Of a DNA stretch of 64,000 nt, positions 32,270-43,667 are shown in pieces. The notes beneath the pieces were generated by a model, which saw nothing but the letters and a program-made list of their open reading frames with translations, was not told the DNA's origin and searched no databases. The stretch is taken from contig JABYQS010000153.1 in NCBI GenBank assembly GCA_022592435.1, positions 27,163 through 91,162 on the forward strand. Reading direction: 5' to 3'. A program made the position numbers and the translations under genes. Each line of letters opens with the position of its first letter. The first letter of the stretch is position 1. The DNA is from Cerioporus squamosus (Eukaryota > Basidiomycota > Agaricomycetes > Polyporales > Polyporaceae).

Positions 32270-33281
32270 TCAATTCGGCCACCCGTCGAACTCGGCCGAC
32301 TTGGTAGCCTTGCAAGCAGTCTTGTGTCTTGGCCAGTCCTCTTTCTGGCACTTCGCACTGCAGCAGTTTGCGTCCCAGAACCGCATCCACGCACACATTC
32401 AGTGGTAAGTGTCAGATACAGTCTCAGCTGCACAGACGGGCAACGCACCTGCAATACCTATATGATCGTTCAGGCATACGCAATGCGATACACGAAGTTC
32501 GGGAGCCTGCTGCAACTCACCTGGTCACTTTGCACCCTCCACACCGCTTCATGTCGGCGTCGACCTCTGCGCTCCTGTCCGTCTTGCAGTACGCACAGCT
32601 GGCGCTGAGCGGGTACACCTCGCCTTGGGGCTTGGCCATCGGCGGCGGGTGCGGGCCCATGATTCCCCTGTGCTCCCGGTTGATGCGGTCATGCGTGGCC
32701 CGAAGTGCGGCCTGGCAGGCGGGCTTGTCCATGTTGCAGACGTGGTGCATCTGTTCAGCCGACAGGAGGGAGGAACGGTGAGTCCGGTGTCCCTCTCGAA
32801 GACGGAGATGGTAGGTGCTCACGTATACGGGCAGTCTGCATATGGGAAAAAAGACATAGGGCACGGTCTGCATCTGCGTCTCCCGTGCGGGCTCGTCTGC
32901 ATGGAGAGTGCACGTCAGGGTCGGCAGCGCTAGCTGGCAGCAGGAACAACTCACTGCAGAACTCGCACGTCCACGGCTTCGAGTGCTTTAAGTCCGTGAA
33001 CATGCACAACATCGTCATGCGCGCCTCCTCGTAGTTCTCGTCTCTCGGGAGGTGCATGCGGACCCGTGCATGCTGGCCGTTCCTGCCGGCGTGCGCGCTG
33101 TCAGTAGGCCCATCTACAGAAACACAGGTGGGGAGACCCACCCGCCGTATATGTGCGCATCGACGTTCATCTTGTTGATGTCTTCCCAGTCCTGCAAAGG
33201 ACCCTGACCCGGGAGGTCGCCGCTCTCGAGCGTGCGCATGATGGTCTGCAGACTGGGAAAGCCGGGTCGGGTGAAGTCCAT
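32270..33281 (-). CDS. MYND zinc-finger protein, left copy
   Basis: The start MDFTRPGFPSLQTIM precedes PLQDWEDINKMNVDAHIYGG, HLPRDENYEEARM and WTCEFCSELF, a first Cys pair. The C-terminal MYND domain reads CAYCKTDRSAE, MKRCGGCKVT, then YCS and CQKEDWPRHKTAC. The YCS codons come from a predicted 9-nt microexon (32449-32457, flanked by a tatag acceptor and a gtgcgt donor). Without it the domain would lack one zinc ligand. The last exon is 32270-32357, ending EFDGWPN. MYND domains bind proline-rich partners; the partner is unknown. It is paralogous to the plus-strand gene at 33539, with the two 5' ends 257 bp apart. Confidence 0.8.
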
Positions 33282-33538
33282 GGTTGGTGCGTCTGTTCGA
33301 CCGATTTGAGTGAGGCGATCGTTTTGATCGAGTCGCAGAAGGCTCTTACTGGGAGGCACTGGGACGAGGCGCGATCGATTGCGATAATGTGACACTGATC
33401 ACCTGACTGTGACTGAGCGCGTTTCGCACCGATTCGGATATTACCGACGCCTCATCCAACGAAGGCTTGGCTAGAAACCAACACGTACTTACACCAGGGA
33501 GGGGCGACCACGTCCATACCACACCCACTTCCGTAGTC
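33282..33538. promoter_or_regulatory. Shared promoter of the head-to-head MYND pair
   Basis: The two start codons are separated by 257 bp, so this segment must carry both promoters and both 5' leaders. No TATA box is evident. The arrangement suggests co-regulation. Confidence 0.5.
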
Positions 33539-34433
33539 ATGTTCGAGATACCACGCGGCACCCGCAAGACGAGCGCGCCTCTTCAAGAATGGGAGAGAGA
33601 GGATAAGGTCAACCTCGAGGTCGTCACCTACGGATGGTGCGCAATCGCTTTCTTCCACTCCGATAGGCGTCTTTAGAACCCCGACGAGCTCCCTAGGGAT
33701 GAAAAACGATGCACGATTAGGTTTCACCTCCCCATGGAGCGCGACAAGCAGCGCTTGCACGACATGACCCGTAATCTGATTCGGGACGTGAAGCACTCGC
33801 GCAACTGGCAGTGCGAGTTCTGCGGTGAGCGATGATGCGGATGCTACTGTCTCATTAGATGCTAACGGACCGTCTCCACGTCAGGCAAGAAGGCTCGCGA
33901 GACCCAGGTCATGACCTCGACCTGGTCGCACCTCTCACCCCCGCGGATGGTGATCTACGTACGTACCCTGGTCCCACTCCGAAACCTTGCCCAAGCTCAT
34001 CTTACTGACCTCTACCGTGACCCTCTGTCTCTTCCATACCCGCATAGATACATCACGTTTGCGATCACGACCGCCCAGGCTGCTTTGCCGGCATCGAGGA
34101 GCACCACCAGATGATCCAGATGCTCAACGGCCTCCCGCTCACCCCGCTGCCGAAGCCCCCGCGCAAGCCCCGGGGGGAGAAGTACCCGCTTGCGGGCAGC
34201 TGTGCTGGGTGCCAGAAGGACGCGACGGCGGCCATGGAGCTCCAGCGATGCAGCAGATGCAAGCTCACGAGATACTGCAGGTGAGCACGGCGGATTGTGT
34301 GCTGTTGCGGGAGAGCTGACTGATTGCTGGTGGGTTGGAAACGTGAAGCGCGGAATGCCAGCGCGACGACTGGAAGAGGCATAAAGAGACGTGCTCGCAG
34401 ATATACTCGGTTCTATTCGAAAACTGGGACTGA
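33539..34433 (+). CDS. MYND zinc-finger protein, right copy
   Basis: The exon series starts MFEIPRGTRKTSAPLQEWER. A spliced junction (donor after YG, acceptor ccctag near 33698) leads to WDEKRCTIRFHLPMERDK and WQCEFCGKKARETQVMTSTW. The next exons give HHVCDHDRPGCFAGIEEHHQ, a proline-rich linker (LTPLPKPPRKPRGEKY) and the MYND domain CAGCQKDATAAM, CSRCKLTRYCS, AECQRDDWKRHKETC. All eight metal ligands are present. The gene ends LFENWD with TGA at 34431. It is a paralogue of the minus-strand gene to its left; the spacing of the first Cys pair and the linker length agree. Zinc-dependent protein-protein interaction is the expected role. Confidence 0.8.
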
Positions 34434-34731
34434 CTCGGAGTCGAAGACTCCGTAATACGTCCACCTAGGACATTCTTGACGAGTACGCACGAGTACTATA
34501 CTGACCTGTACGATACGATACATACTGATCTGCCCCACGTGCAAACAACACTCGCCCGGTTCTCATGTACCCTCCGCATACAACAATTTTACAACTTCGC
34601 GCACATCGTAGATTCACCTGCTAGTGTGGTGGTATGACATCAACCGCGCTGAATAGTAAGTCCAGATTTTCTCTTCCGAGAGCGAGAGCCTGGTCAAAGC
34701 CTTGCCGTTAAAATCGGCAAGTATTGTCGTC

Positions 34732-35568
34732 TCAGAACCCGAGCTCGTCCAGCCAAGTCTCGATCTTTACAAGCCCCTCCTGCCCCGCAACCGCAAGTTC
34801 ATCCCGCACGACCATCTTGTCTACATTCGGGTCTTTCCACAGCCTGCTCTCCCGCTCCAGAGTCGGCCGCTCGTCCTCTGTACACATGATGGCACATGGG
34901 AATCGCGGCTCGAAGTTGAACTCGGGTAGCGGGGTTGGTAACGGCGGCGCAGACGTGGCGGACAGAGACGCGTTGGAAGGTGGCGGGGAGATGAGCAGGA
35001 GCGCGGACGCAGGGTACGAGGATATGTAGGTCTGGGCGATGAGTGTCCCGCCGGCTCGGGCAACGATCACAGGTGCGAAGGGAATCGCGAGGAGGCGAAT
35101 GTGTGACGCCAGCTCTGGGAGAAATATGGAGTTATTCAATGCCCGGCTGCAGATTAGCTTGCCCATGACCACTCACCACTTTCGTAGTGCTTCATCAGGG
35201 CCTCCGAGGACTGAGCATTCATTAGATGGCCCAGGTCGATTTCGAGGCACGTATACCCTCGTTCTGCGAACCAAGCAGCGCTGTCGCGCATCCTGCGGAT
35301 ACTTGAGCATCTCCCGATGTCACGGCTCGGATACTGAATGGACTAACCCAGTCTGTGACCTCGCATCCCATTTGCTTGCAGACAGAAATACCAGCGGTAC
35401 GGGGGCCTCGCGGGGTGCAGAAGGCGATGGTCTACGCAGCAGGTGAGAAGTTGTAGAAGAATGTCGCACGGAGTTTGAGCCTCCAAAGATCCCGCCGAGG
35501 CTGAAGGCACAGACAAAGTGCGGTTTCATGCGCAGGTGTGGGCTTATTAGTGCTCTGAAGAACGCCAT
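34732..35568 (-). CDS. Alpha/beta-hydrolase-fold protein with altered nucleophile elbow
   Basis: The start MAFFRALISPHLRMKPHFVC precedes VPLVFLSASKWDARMRDSAA (across an intron whose acceptor is tatccgcag), then WFAERGYTCLEIDLGHL and MNAQSSEALMKHYES. The final exon has PVIVARAGGTLIAQTYISSY, ALLLISPPPSN and FPCAIMCTEDERPTL. This is the order of an alpha/beta hydrolase: the strand-loop after beta 3, the nucleophile elbow, and the acid loop. The elbow reads A-R-A-G-G where G-x-S-x-G is expected, so the serine is replaced by alanine. The N-terminus could carry a mitochondrial presequence. Function unassigned; it may be a non-catalytic member. Confidence 0.65.
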
Positions 35569-35817
35569 GGTAGGAGATCTGCTTGGAAGACACAAGATTT
35601 GTCATGGAAGACCGCGTTCAAGCGTGACAGTACTCGCGAACATGCATTGAGCGCGCGCATCACAGGTAACACAGGCGCCGGTGACGTCACTGTCTCGTAA
35701 CCTCCGTGTCTCAACCCCTTTCTCGCGTACGGTCATCATCCCGCCACGATCTTCTACGCAAAGCGGTCTTCAAGTCACAGAAGTGATAATACAGCCACGA
35801 GCTCAGTTGAATATCGA

Positions 35818-36742
35818 GTGAAACCCCATCAGAGACGGGGTGAGTCGCTTCCTCTCCACCAACAACGCCGACACAACAATATGATCTATCACACGCAGAC
35901 CATGAGGATAGACCTTCAACGACGAAGGTTGCGGCGACATTCCGGTGACGGCGGTGCTCGTCGAGCAAGTGAATGCCGCGACCATCGGCCCGCTCGGCCG
36001 TCCGTCCGCGCCCATGAAGTAGCACTGGCTGTTTCAGCATTGTTTACGCGAGGATACAGGACTAGACACGCACGTATCTCACTGGGCTTTCCCTATGCCA
36101 GCAGATGGAATGCTGCGGCATGTCTCCCCACTTCCACTGCCAGATACGGTCCTGTTCGCCGAGGTCAGCTCTGATCCTGGTTCTCGGTGGACATGAATGC
36201 ACTGACAGCGGTCTTCTTCCCGTCGCGCGAAAGCACAGCGTCTACGAACTTCTCAACGCCATACATGTTAACGGTGGCCCTCTGCGTCGAGATGCCCATT
36301 CTTCCGCCCGTCAGCATATCAGACCTAAATTTGCTTCCCGAACAACTCGGGCGACGCACTCGAACGACCCCACGAACTCCCCGTCAACCGTGCCTCGCCT
36401 AATGACGGTCACAAACGACGACGGGCAAAAGCAGTTCATGTGCACGGAGATGTGGTACTGCGCGCTCGTCCGCCCGGTCCTCTCCCCCTCGCCCGGAGAC
36501 CCGGCAGCGCAGGCAGCAACCATGGCATTGAACCCCAGCTGGCGGAAGGCAAGCACGATCGCGGTCGGCCTGCTTGGAGCCAGCGGCCTGACACGCCCCG
36601 GCGCCATCCCTAGCTCCGGGACCTGATCGTGGTCCTCCTCCGCCGATGCCAATGTGGACTCGCGGGAGATAGTTGACATCTCCGAGCGCGAGAGGTTCGT
36701 GCGCGCGGGCTTGCGCCGGAGGCCGCGGGGATGGACGCTCAT
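35818..36742 (-). CDS. Unknown protein, several exons, possibly decayed
   Basis: Exon 1 starts at 36742 (or at the internal ATG at 36679) and contains AIVLAFRQLGFNAMVAACAA, YHISVHMNCFCPSSFVTVIR and GTVDGEFVGSFE. A 35-nt intron with a gtgcgt donor leads to SDMLTGGRMGISTQRATVNM and YGVEKFVDAVLSRDGKKTA. A further segment reads DRIWQWKWGDMPQHSICWHR, and the last exon ends KVYPHGLRVIDHIVVSALLV then ERKRLTPSLMGFHSIFN. The join between the second and third parts does not keep frame with a normal intron, so a frameshift or an unseen exon is likely. I do not recognise the family. Confidence 0.42.
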
Positions 36743-37098
36743 GTCGGATTCAGCTGCAAGGATATGGAAGGCGAGGTTTGAACGTGAAGGGAGGTGTCGC
36801 CGTCGACGTCGGGTGCGGTGGGAGGCAGGGACGATGCGCTCGTCCTTCCCATCTCCGAGGTTTATGAATGCGTCTCACGACATCGAGGGCGCTGTCAGCT
36901 TGCGGGCCGTCTGCGGGTTCTATGGTGGGTTTCTGGAAGCCCTAGCGTTCCTGAGCTGACCGCATTGTGTCCGAGCGGCCAACTCTCGTCCAGCGGTCGG
37001 AGTTCGTGGACGACTTCCTTTCAGCGTCCCAATGCAGCAAGGTTGGATGATATCCAATCTGTTCGGACACGAGGCGGTACGCTGCACGTGCCATCTTC

Positions 37099-37375
37099 TC
37101 AGTCCTCAGCGGGGAGCATGCGGTCGAGGATGTCCGCAGCGCCGTGGGCCTTAAGACAGCGGTTGTGGTGTGAGGAGATGGTGGTGACGATATCCCGGAA
37201 GCAGGAGAGGCAGTCAAACTGGACTGCGGCGTTGTGGATCTATAAGTCAGTCAAGCGGCGGCGGCGAAGTATGAACAAGGACGCACTCACCATACTGCCC
37301 AACGGATATAGTGCCTCCAGGATAACCATTGGCTTGTCGCTGTACTTGACGCGCCCTTGGGGGTCAAGTTGATCA
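37099..37375 (-). pseudogene. Orphan two-exon 3' gene fragment
   Basis: Two exon-like pieces join in frame across a gtgagt...tatag intron (37240-37290). They are VKYSDKPMVILEALYPLGSM, then IHNAAVQFDCLSCFRDIVTT and SHHNRCLKAHGAADILDRM with a TGA at 37099-37101. No start codon is visible: the open frame runs upstream into the last codons of the zinc-motif gene whose stop is at 37373. It looks like the 3' end of a gene whose 5' part was lost or replaced during cluster expansion. Family unknown. Confidence 0.35.
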
Positions 37376-38195
37376 CATATGGACACGGACCGCTTGCAAC
37401 GAATTGTTGACATGCAACACGAATAATATCACAATCTGCCAGACCCAGATCAGCAACGAATTTTCACGCAGGATTGAAGAACATACCAAGGCTATCGGGG
37501 CGAGGAACATTATGAGAAGAGGATGCAGAGGATCCGGCGCTGTTGAAACATCCCCGACAGGCCTTCGCTCATACGAGCCTCCTTGTCGCTCCCAATTTTG
37601 CCAGGCCAACCTTCGTCTCTCGTCCGCCTCTCGCGTCTCCTCCCGTAGTCGCTTCCGGCCCATGCCGCGCTTCCGTTCCAGCAGCTGCATCTCTCGGTCC
37701 CACGTCGATCGTCTGGTGGTCTTCAGAAGGTATCGTCGTTCCCGGAGTACTCCAAGAAGACGACCACAAGTGCTGATCTTGCTTGACAACGCTTCAGCGC
37801 GCCCCTGATGGGCGCCCTGGGTATCTGTCGACCTAGTCAGCCTCCACTTCGCTGCAAGGTACCTTGGGTTAAATATCACCATGCGTGGAGAAGCGTCTCC
37901 TGTGTGCACCACGGCGACTCTCTTCGTCTTGCAACGCCTCCACATAGCGCGTCGTAGCGTCAATCGCGGCCTCGATCTGGGCAAGGTCCTTCAGGGCTTG
38001 CATGTGGCCATCCGTAGTGACAGCCTCTCCTTCCTGGCGGCGGACGCGCGAAGCAGCGTCTCTGGACGCACTTGACGACTCGGCGACCTCTCTGAGATGT
38101 GTCCAGCAGAAGAGCGAGGAGGATGGATGCGCAGGTTTCGCGCAACGTGTTTCTTCGTCCGGCAGGCGTGCAGAGCACTGGCATATGACGACCAT
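37373..38195 (-). CDS. Zinc-motif cluster protein 1, with C-terminal membrane segments
   Basis: Two exons (37880-38195 and 37373-37824) give 255 residues. N-terminal motif: ICQCSARLPDEETRC then SLFCWTHLREV, that is C5/C7, C18, C30 and H33. A helical region to AHRRRFSTH follows, then the phase-1 intron shared by the cluster and DTQGAH in exon 2. A basic, coiled-coil-like stretch (RSTWDREMQLLERKRGMGR, RLREETREADERRRLAW) leads to two hydrophobic segments near the C-terminus, LLIMFLAPIALVCSSIL and LLIWVWQIVILFVL. It is probably anchored in a membrane with the zinc motif in the cytosol. The family is not recognised; the CCCH spacing recalls treble-clef-like DUF5763 motifs. Confidence 0.6.
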
Positions 38196-38606
38196 GGGAT
38201 GCTGGTGTTGGTGATTGGGAGAGGAGCAAGGTGGCCGGGAGAGGCGTAGGGCGATCGAGACAGGAGAGAAAACGAGCCCGTCGCATGTTGCACACGAGCA
38301 TGCGCCTATATGGACAGACGTATGCCACCGCGGTACATGACACATTACAGTCGGATGCTGCGGCACATGGCTCTCCATATGGCATGGTACTTACTCGATG
38401 TACGAGCCCTATGCGAGCAAAGCGACTGCAAGTGCACATGGTGGTAAATCGGTGAGCACATTGTGCATTCGAGACTCACTCCAATGGTCCGATACAATGG
38501 GCTGCAAATCTGAGGGAGGTAAACAGGCGGCGTGACGCTCTAGTAGATCCCGTCCGCAAGGCCGAGCCGTAGCTGAGGTGTATGAGCGATCAGCTGGCTA
38601 GACAAA

Positions 38607-39406
38607 TCATATAGATCTACACTGATGCCTCACCAGATGCTCCATAACAGAGGCGACGAAAGGATCCGTTGGGTCTACCTCGTCCTCGTGACCACTCGAA
38701 TCAACCTCTTTCTCCGAGACCGAAGGCTCAGGTTCCTGTCCGGAGTACCAGCGCAGCATCTCCTCTGCCTCTCTCTCCGTACGCAGGTCGGCGAGTACCT
38801 CTTCTTCGTCCATGCCCGAAGCAAGGGGCGATTCCTCGTCCTCCTCGACATACCCAAAGTCGATCGAGACGGCGCAGCAGGACAACTCCGATAGGGCACC
38901 CTCTTTCGCCTTTCTCCGTTGCCTTCGGCTCTTGCGCTTGCGTGGTTCCGGAGGCGTCAAGTCGAGGAGCCGAGTGCGAAGACGGTCACGGATCCTGTCC
39001 GCGGACGATATCTGCCTCCTTACATGGATTGTACGCTTGACATGGCCATCATCGGGAGGGTCTAGCGAGAGGCAAAGTCGTCGTCAGCGAGAGTTTGCGC
39101 CACATTGACCGCAACACTCTGCGTACCGTGGGCGAAGAATATCATAGTGTGGAGCTCTCTTCCTCGAAGCTCCTCGCTCGCATGTTGGATGTATGTCTCC
39201 GTCAACTCTATCGCGTCCTCGACCCCGACAAGGGTCCCCAGCTCGGCGATTTTGCCTTTGTCCTCCCAGACGAGGATGCATTCGCGGATGGCTTCGGCGG
39301 ATTCCGATGCCGCCTTGTACCGATTGTAAGACGCCTTGTAGTCTTCTGCATGCTCAAAGCAATAGTGAGGCCAGCCGTCTGGATGCACTTCTTCGCGACA
39401 AGGCAT
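38607..39406 (-). CDS. Zinc-motif cluster protein 2, first cysteine missing
   Basis: Two exons (39127-39406 and 38607-39061) give 244 residues. The N-terminus MPCREEVHPDGWPHYCFEHA keeps the second and third Cys and the His of the family motif. The first Cys is absent unless an upstream exon exists. Then come KASYNRYKAASESAEAIREC, TETYIQHASEELRGRELHTM and the shared phase-1 intron before DPPDDGHV. Exon 2 is basic (RKRKSRRQRRKAKE) and then acidic (EEDEESPLASGMDEEEVLAD). It has no transmembrane segment, unlike neighbours 1, 3, 4 and 5. It may be a diverged or soluble member. Confidence 0.55.
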
Positions 39407-39951
39407 GCCAAACTTCTCGGCGCGAAATGGTATGGGCGACGCCGACTTCGTATAGTAAGCTTGCCAGTGCGGCCTGGAGGCGTGGATGCGCGAAGCCATT
39501 CATGCGAGAGGCAGAAAGGGCATAGAGACAGTGCATGAGCTGTGTAGCCTGAAGTGCGCTCACACTCGCGGGATATCGAGTGGCGGGAGGAGGACAGGAT
39601 AGTGGCGAGGTGGGGTTGCAAGGCGGACACGCCGGGCCGAACTTCCGGGACACCTACGAGTTGTGAAACGGATTACGGAACCAAGAGGTACGCAATCCAA
39701 TACGGGTTGTTTGTCCGCACCGCAACGTACCTCACAATCTGGTACAGTGGTTGAGAGTGGTGCGACTCGAGGCATAAAAGCAGAAGAAGTCGCATATACT
39801 GGAGGATGACATGAGTAAGAGCGGGTTATGGACGCGTACGTATCTGCCAGCCTCAGTGTGGCATCACTCCGCGCGCAGGTTGTCCACCATGATATCTGAG
39901 CGGAAAGCGGTGAGTATCCCATAAGTCAAAGAGAAGAAACACATACCGAGC

Positions 39952-41851
39952 TTACGGTTGCCAATACAGGCGGCGTGTCAAAGTCCTACTCGCAGCCCGA
40001 GCGCAGAGCTTCCGGAGGATGCGCCAGCTCTTGGACACCGTCCCTGGGCGCGATAGGACGCCACCTATCAAGAGCCCAAGGACCTATATTCGCAGGACGT
40101 CAGTTTTGATAGCTTCAAGGTCGAGTTATTCAGCTCACCAAGCATGCGATCCTCCGGACCACCTCCCGGCGGAGACGACGCGTAGGCCTGCTGGCGTCGT
40201 CGTCGCCAGTCCCTTGTCGTTCTAGGTCGGAGTTCCAAGGGCAAGCACCATAGTTGGGCGTGCCAGTATGGGCCTCTATCGACGCAAGCGAGACATCGGG
40301 ACCGCCTACGGTCGTGCGGCAGATGCCAGGTCCTTCTCGTCCCTCCTCCCCTGTGGTGCGGATGGACGCCATTGCGCTCTTGATGAACGGGGACCCTGGG
40401 TCTGCCGAGCTCGCGACGAGGTCATCTGGTGCTGTACCCGCGGTTACTGGTTCCGCCGCAATTGTCTGTCCGACATCAACGTCCGAAGCTCCGACACCAA
40501 TATCGTCCTCCCTGTGGACCGCGGTCTGTAGGTCGATAATCTCGATGTGCAGCTCATTACACGTGTCTTCAGCAGGTTCCTCCACTGCGGGCGCATCCTG
40601 AGAACGATCCTGTGGTGAGACTGGGCTGCCGCCGTCTAGAAGGCTCGCTCCTGTCTGTGCTAAGAGCTGCGAAGGAAATAGATGAGCCGTCGATTATGGC
40701 GCTGCATATGGAACAAGCATGCGCAGACCGACTTGCACAACACTCACAGGTGGCATGGTCATACGGCGAGTCTGGACGAGGTCTTTGGGTCCTGACACGG
40801 CTGAGACTTGCTGCTCACGATGCTCGTCTGCCGATGGTGGTTCCGTGGATCGATCCGGGATATGCTGCAAGGAGGGGAGATGATGGAGCGCGTGGACAGG
40901 TAGACATGTGTCCTTGTCCTCGCTGACGTCCTCGGCACCGCCTCTCTCCTCTCCGACCTCCTCACTTTCAAGTTGCGACCCAGCCTGACTGCTGCCGGGT
41001 GGGTCGAGCGAAGCGTTTGGCATCTCCACGTTGCTTGCTCTCACCTCCACCTCAGATTTTGCCAGTGCGCTGCGTATGTGATTCTGGAAGCTCTCCTCCT
41101 CGATGAGCTCGCGTGTCCGTTTGCCTCGATGACCACGACGTGTTGCCGCTCGCGCTCCTTCGACAGGCGCTTGCGAGCCGCAGCTCTGGATTGCGCTCCC
41201 CGCTCTTCATCCCCTCTGCGACGATTGCGGTGCCGCGGACTACGCGACGACGAGCCGGCCTCGGAGGCGGGTGGTTGTTCGGGGAGAATGGCACTGCGTG
41301 CTCTACACGGCTGCCCGCGCGAGTTACGCTCGAGACGGCCGCGTCTGGATCGCAGCATATGGATGATGTCTCTGCTGTGTTCGAGCTGCTGCTCGATCTT
41401 CTGCAGCCTCGTCCGATGACCCTCGTCCGCTATATGCGCGCGCATCGCACGTCCAGCACCACGCATTCAGTGTCCCGAGCACGAGAAGGACTGAACACTG
41501 AAGGCACTCACGTTCTCCGACAAACGTCCAATCATGCTCCTTCCGCAAGAGCTTCTCCCGCTCCAGCGCATCTATGTATGCGCCGATGTCCACGATCCGA
41601 TCCTCCACCTCCGCGCGGCCCAGCTGACCGACCTCGCTGCGCTTGAGGCGTGCGGAAGCACTCAGCGCCCTGGCGTCGTTCGCAGCATCCTTGTATCTCT
41701 CGTGGCTCTCTTCGTACGCTTGTATGTGAGCCTTGCAGACGTGTCTTCTGGCAATTGGGGCATTGCATCGTGTGTGGACGTCTACAAGACGTTGACAGAG
41801 GCGAGGCGAGGACCTCGGTATTTCCGTGGTCGCAGAGTGTGAGGCTGGCAT
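39952..41851 (-). CDS. Zinc-motif cluster protein 3, long form with membrane tail
   Basis: The start MPASHSATTEIPRSSPR precedes CQRLVDVHTRC and HVCKAHIQAYEES (C19, C29, C39, H42). Next are YKDAANDARALSASARLKRS and IDALEREKLLRKEHDWTFVG, the phase-1 intron, and PDEGHRTRLQKIEQQLEHSR. A long basic then acidic low-complexity middle follows (RKRLSKERERQ; ELIEEESFQNHIRSALAKSE; EEVGEERGGAEDVSEDKD). After another intron comes DVDVGQTIAAEPVTAG, and the tail RIACLVLGLLIGGVLSRPG is a good transmembrane helix followed by a basic end. One change of frame near 41110-41140 needs an unrecognised intron or a frameshift. The stop at 39952 is provisional; more exons could lie at 39730-39920. Confidence 0.5.
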
Positions 41852-42286
41852 CTAGACAGTTGCAAGAGGATACAGGGGACCATGATAGTTGGGGAAGAGC
41901 TGCGTGTCGCGGTCGTCCTCGACTCCTCGTTGAATAAGGTTCGTTATGACAGCGCTTAGTGTGGTTACGCATTAGGGAGAGGGAATACTGTACCACTTCA
42001 CCGGCCGTGCGTTGCTCTGCCCTGCTCGTACGAGTCCTCGGATACGCTGTTACGACGACTCGTTGAAGCGATCCCTCGATAGTTACAGAATATGAATACA
42101 TGGCTCGTGCCTTCGAGACAACGAGATTATCGTCCTCGGCCGGAGCATCAGCATACAGCGGTGGACTCACAGTACGCAGATCAATGCACGAAGTGCACGA
42201 CGTCGGTCACCCTGAAGGATAGAGGATACCCATGAGTGGCTGCCTAGCACGGGAGGAAAAAACCAATACTTGCCGCTCACTGGTCC

Positions 42287-43667
42287 TCAAGCCTCAGGCA
42301 ATGGTCCCATTTCGTCGTCAACCTGTTTCGCGATGGCCTCCTCGTCCTCGCCGTGGTCGCCAAAGGCGCGAAGGTGGGTGTGCCAGTGCTGCTGAACGAG
42401 TCCCACAGCGACCGCGTCTCCTCGGCTACCTTCTTGACCTCCTTCGGGGACTGCCCATCCATTGTCGCGCACAGCGAGGAAGTCGTAGCGGGCCCGAAAC
42501 TTCTTTAGCAGCGCGATGCTGTCTGCGCGCAGCTTCTCGAGCGAGGCGAGGCGTTCGTTATGGCGTTCGTTTCCTGCGCGAAGTGGGGTGAGCTCAACCA
42601 AACGATACGCAGGCATGGGCCAGCCGACATACCTTCTCCGAAGAACTTCGCGTTGTGCTTGCGCCGCCAGTGCGCCTCCTGGTCCATGACGTACCACATA
42701 ATCATGTTCACGGCGGCTTGGACGTGTCCACGTTGGTCGAGCAGGTGTGCGTTGGATCTCCGACGCGACGACGAGCGACCTGCCCATGATTGCCACCTCC
42801 TCGGCGGCGCGATGGTACTTGCAGATGGGAGACACGCGTGGGCGGAGGTCCGACGCGACGACGCCCCGTAGCCCCTCACAAGGGCGTCCTCAGACTCTGT
42901 ACGAGAACATTGGTCAAGGTGACTTCAAAGCGCATCAGCGTGACGATGTACGTACCACTTTGAGATACTCCCAGTCGTACCACCAGAACAACTCGGGCTT
43001 GTAGTCTCCGAAAGTCATGGCCTGCTGGACGATGTCAGCGACGTACTGTACGCCGCCGACATCCTCCATCTCCAGGCATCTCTCCCCGACGTTGTAGTTG
43101 TTGTAGAGAGCGAACATCCATTGCCAGTCGTTAGCGAAGGGGCGTACCCACTCGAGCACAATGCCCGCCCGCTTAGACAAGTCCTCGTGAACGAGAGAGC
43201 GGGTGAGACCCCTGAGCGAGTCCATAAGCTCCTCGTTCCGCTTCTGCTCCTCGGTCAGTTCGCCGTACTTGATGATGGATACCCCAGCCTGCTCTGGCAA
43301 CCACTCGTCGTCGGACGCGTCCAACACAAGATTGTAGTGCGTGGCATAGTCCCATAGGAACTCTCGCGAATAGACCCAGCCATAGGCGAGCCGCGGGGGG
43401 TTGCCCCCCCGGCTCGCAAGCATACGTCTCTTGATCGTCTTGCGTGGTCCGAAGATGCTGTCCAATCTCCGCCATTTCTGCGCAAAGTGTCAGTATCGGT
43501 GACATGAACGACGAAGTAAGCATGCGCACCGCCTCTTGTGCTGCCTTCGCGCGATCTGTGAACTTGGCACTCCTGCCATCGGTGTCGAACTGCATCCTCC
43601 CCTTCTCGTCGAGGTCGAACTCGAAGAGATACTGGTCGTCCGGGTGCGGCTCAGTTCTGTAAGACAT
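42287..43667 (-). CDS. Unknown protein interrupting the zinc-motif cluster
   Basis: The start MSYRTEPHPDDQYLFEFDLD continues as GRSAKFTDRAKAAQEAVRML. A large exon (about 42935-43465) has RLDSIFGPRKTIKRRMLASR, YGWVYSREFLWDYATHYNLV, SIIKYGELTEEQKRNEELMD, SLVHEDLSKRAGIVLEWVRP, NDWQWMFALYNNYNVGERC and DIVQQAMTFGDYKPELFWWY. Later exons give AAVNMIMWYVMDQEAHWRRK, HNERLASLEKLRADSIAL and an acidic C-terminus GEDEEAIAKQVDDEMGPLPEA. Four or five exons are implied. No signal, membrane segment or known domain. The tryptophan-rich core and clean splice sites suggest a functional gene, but I do not recognise the family. Confidence 0.55.
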
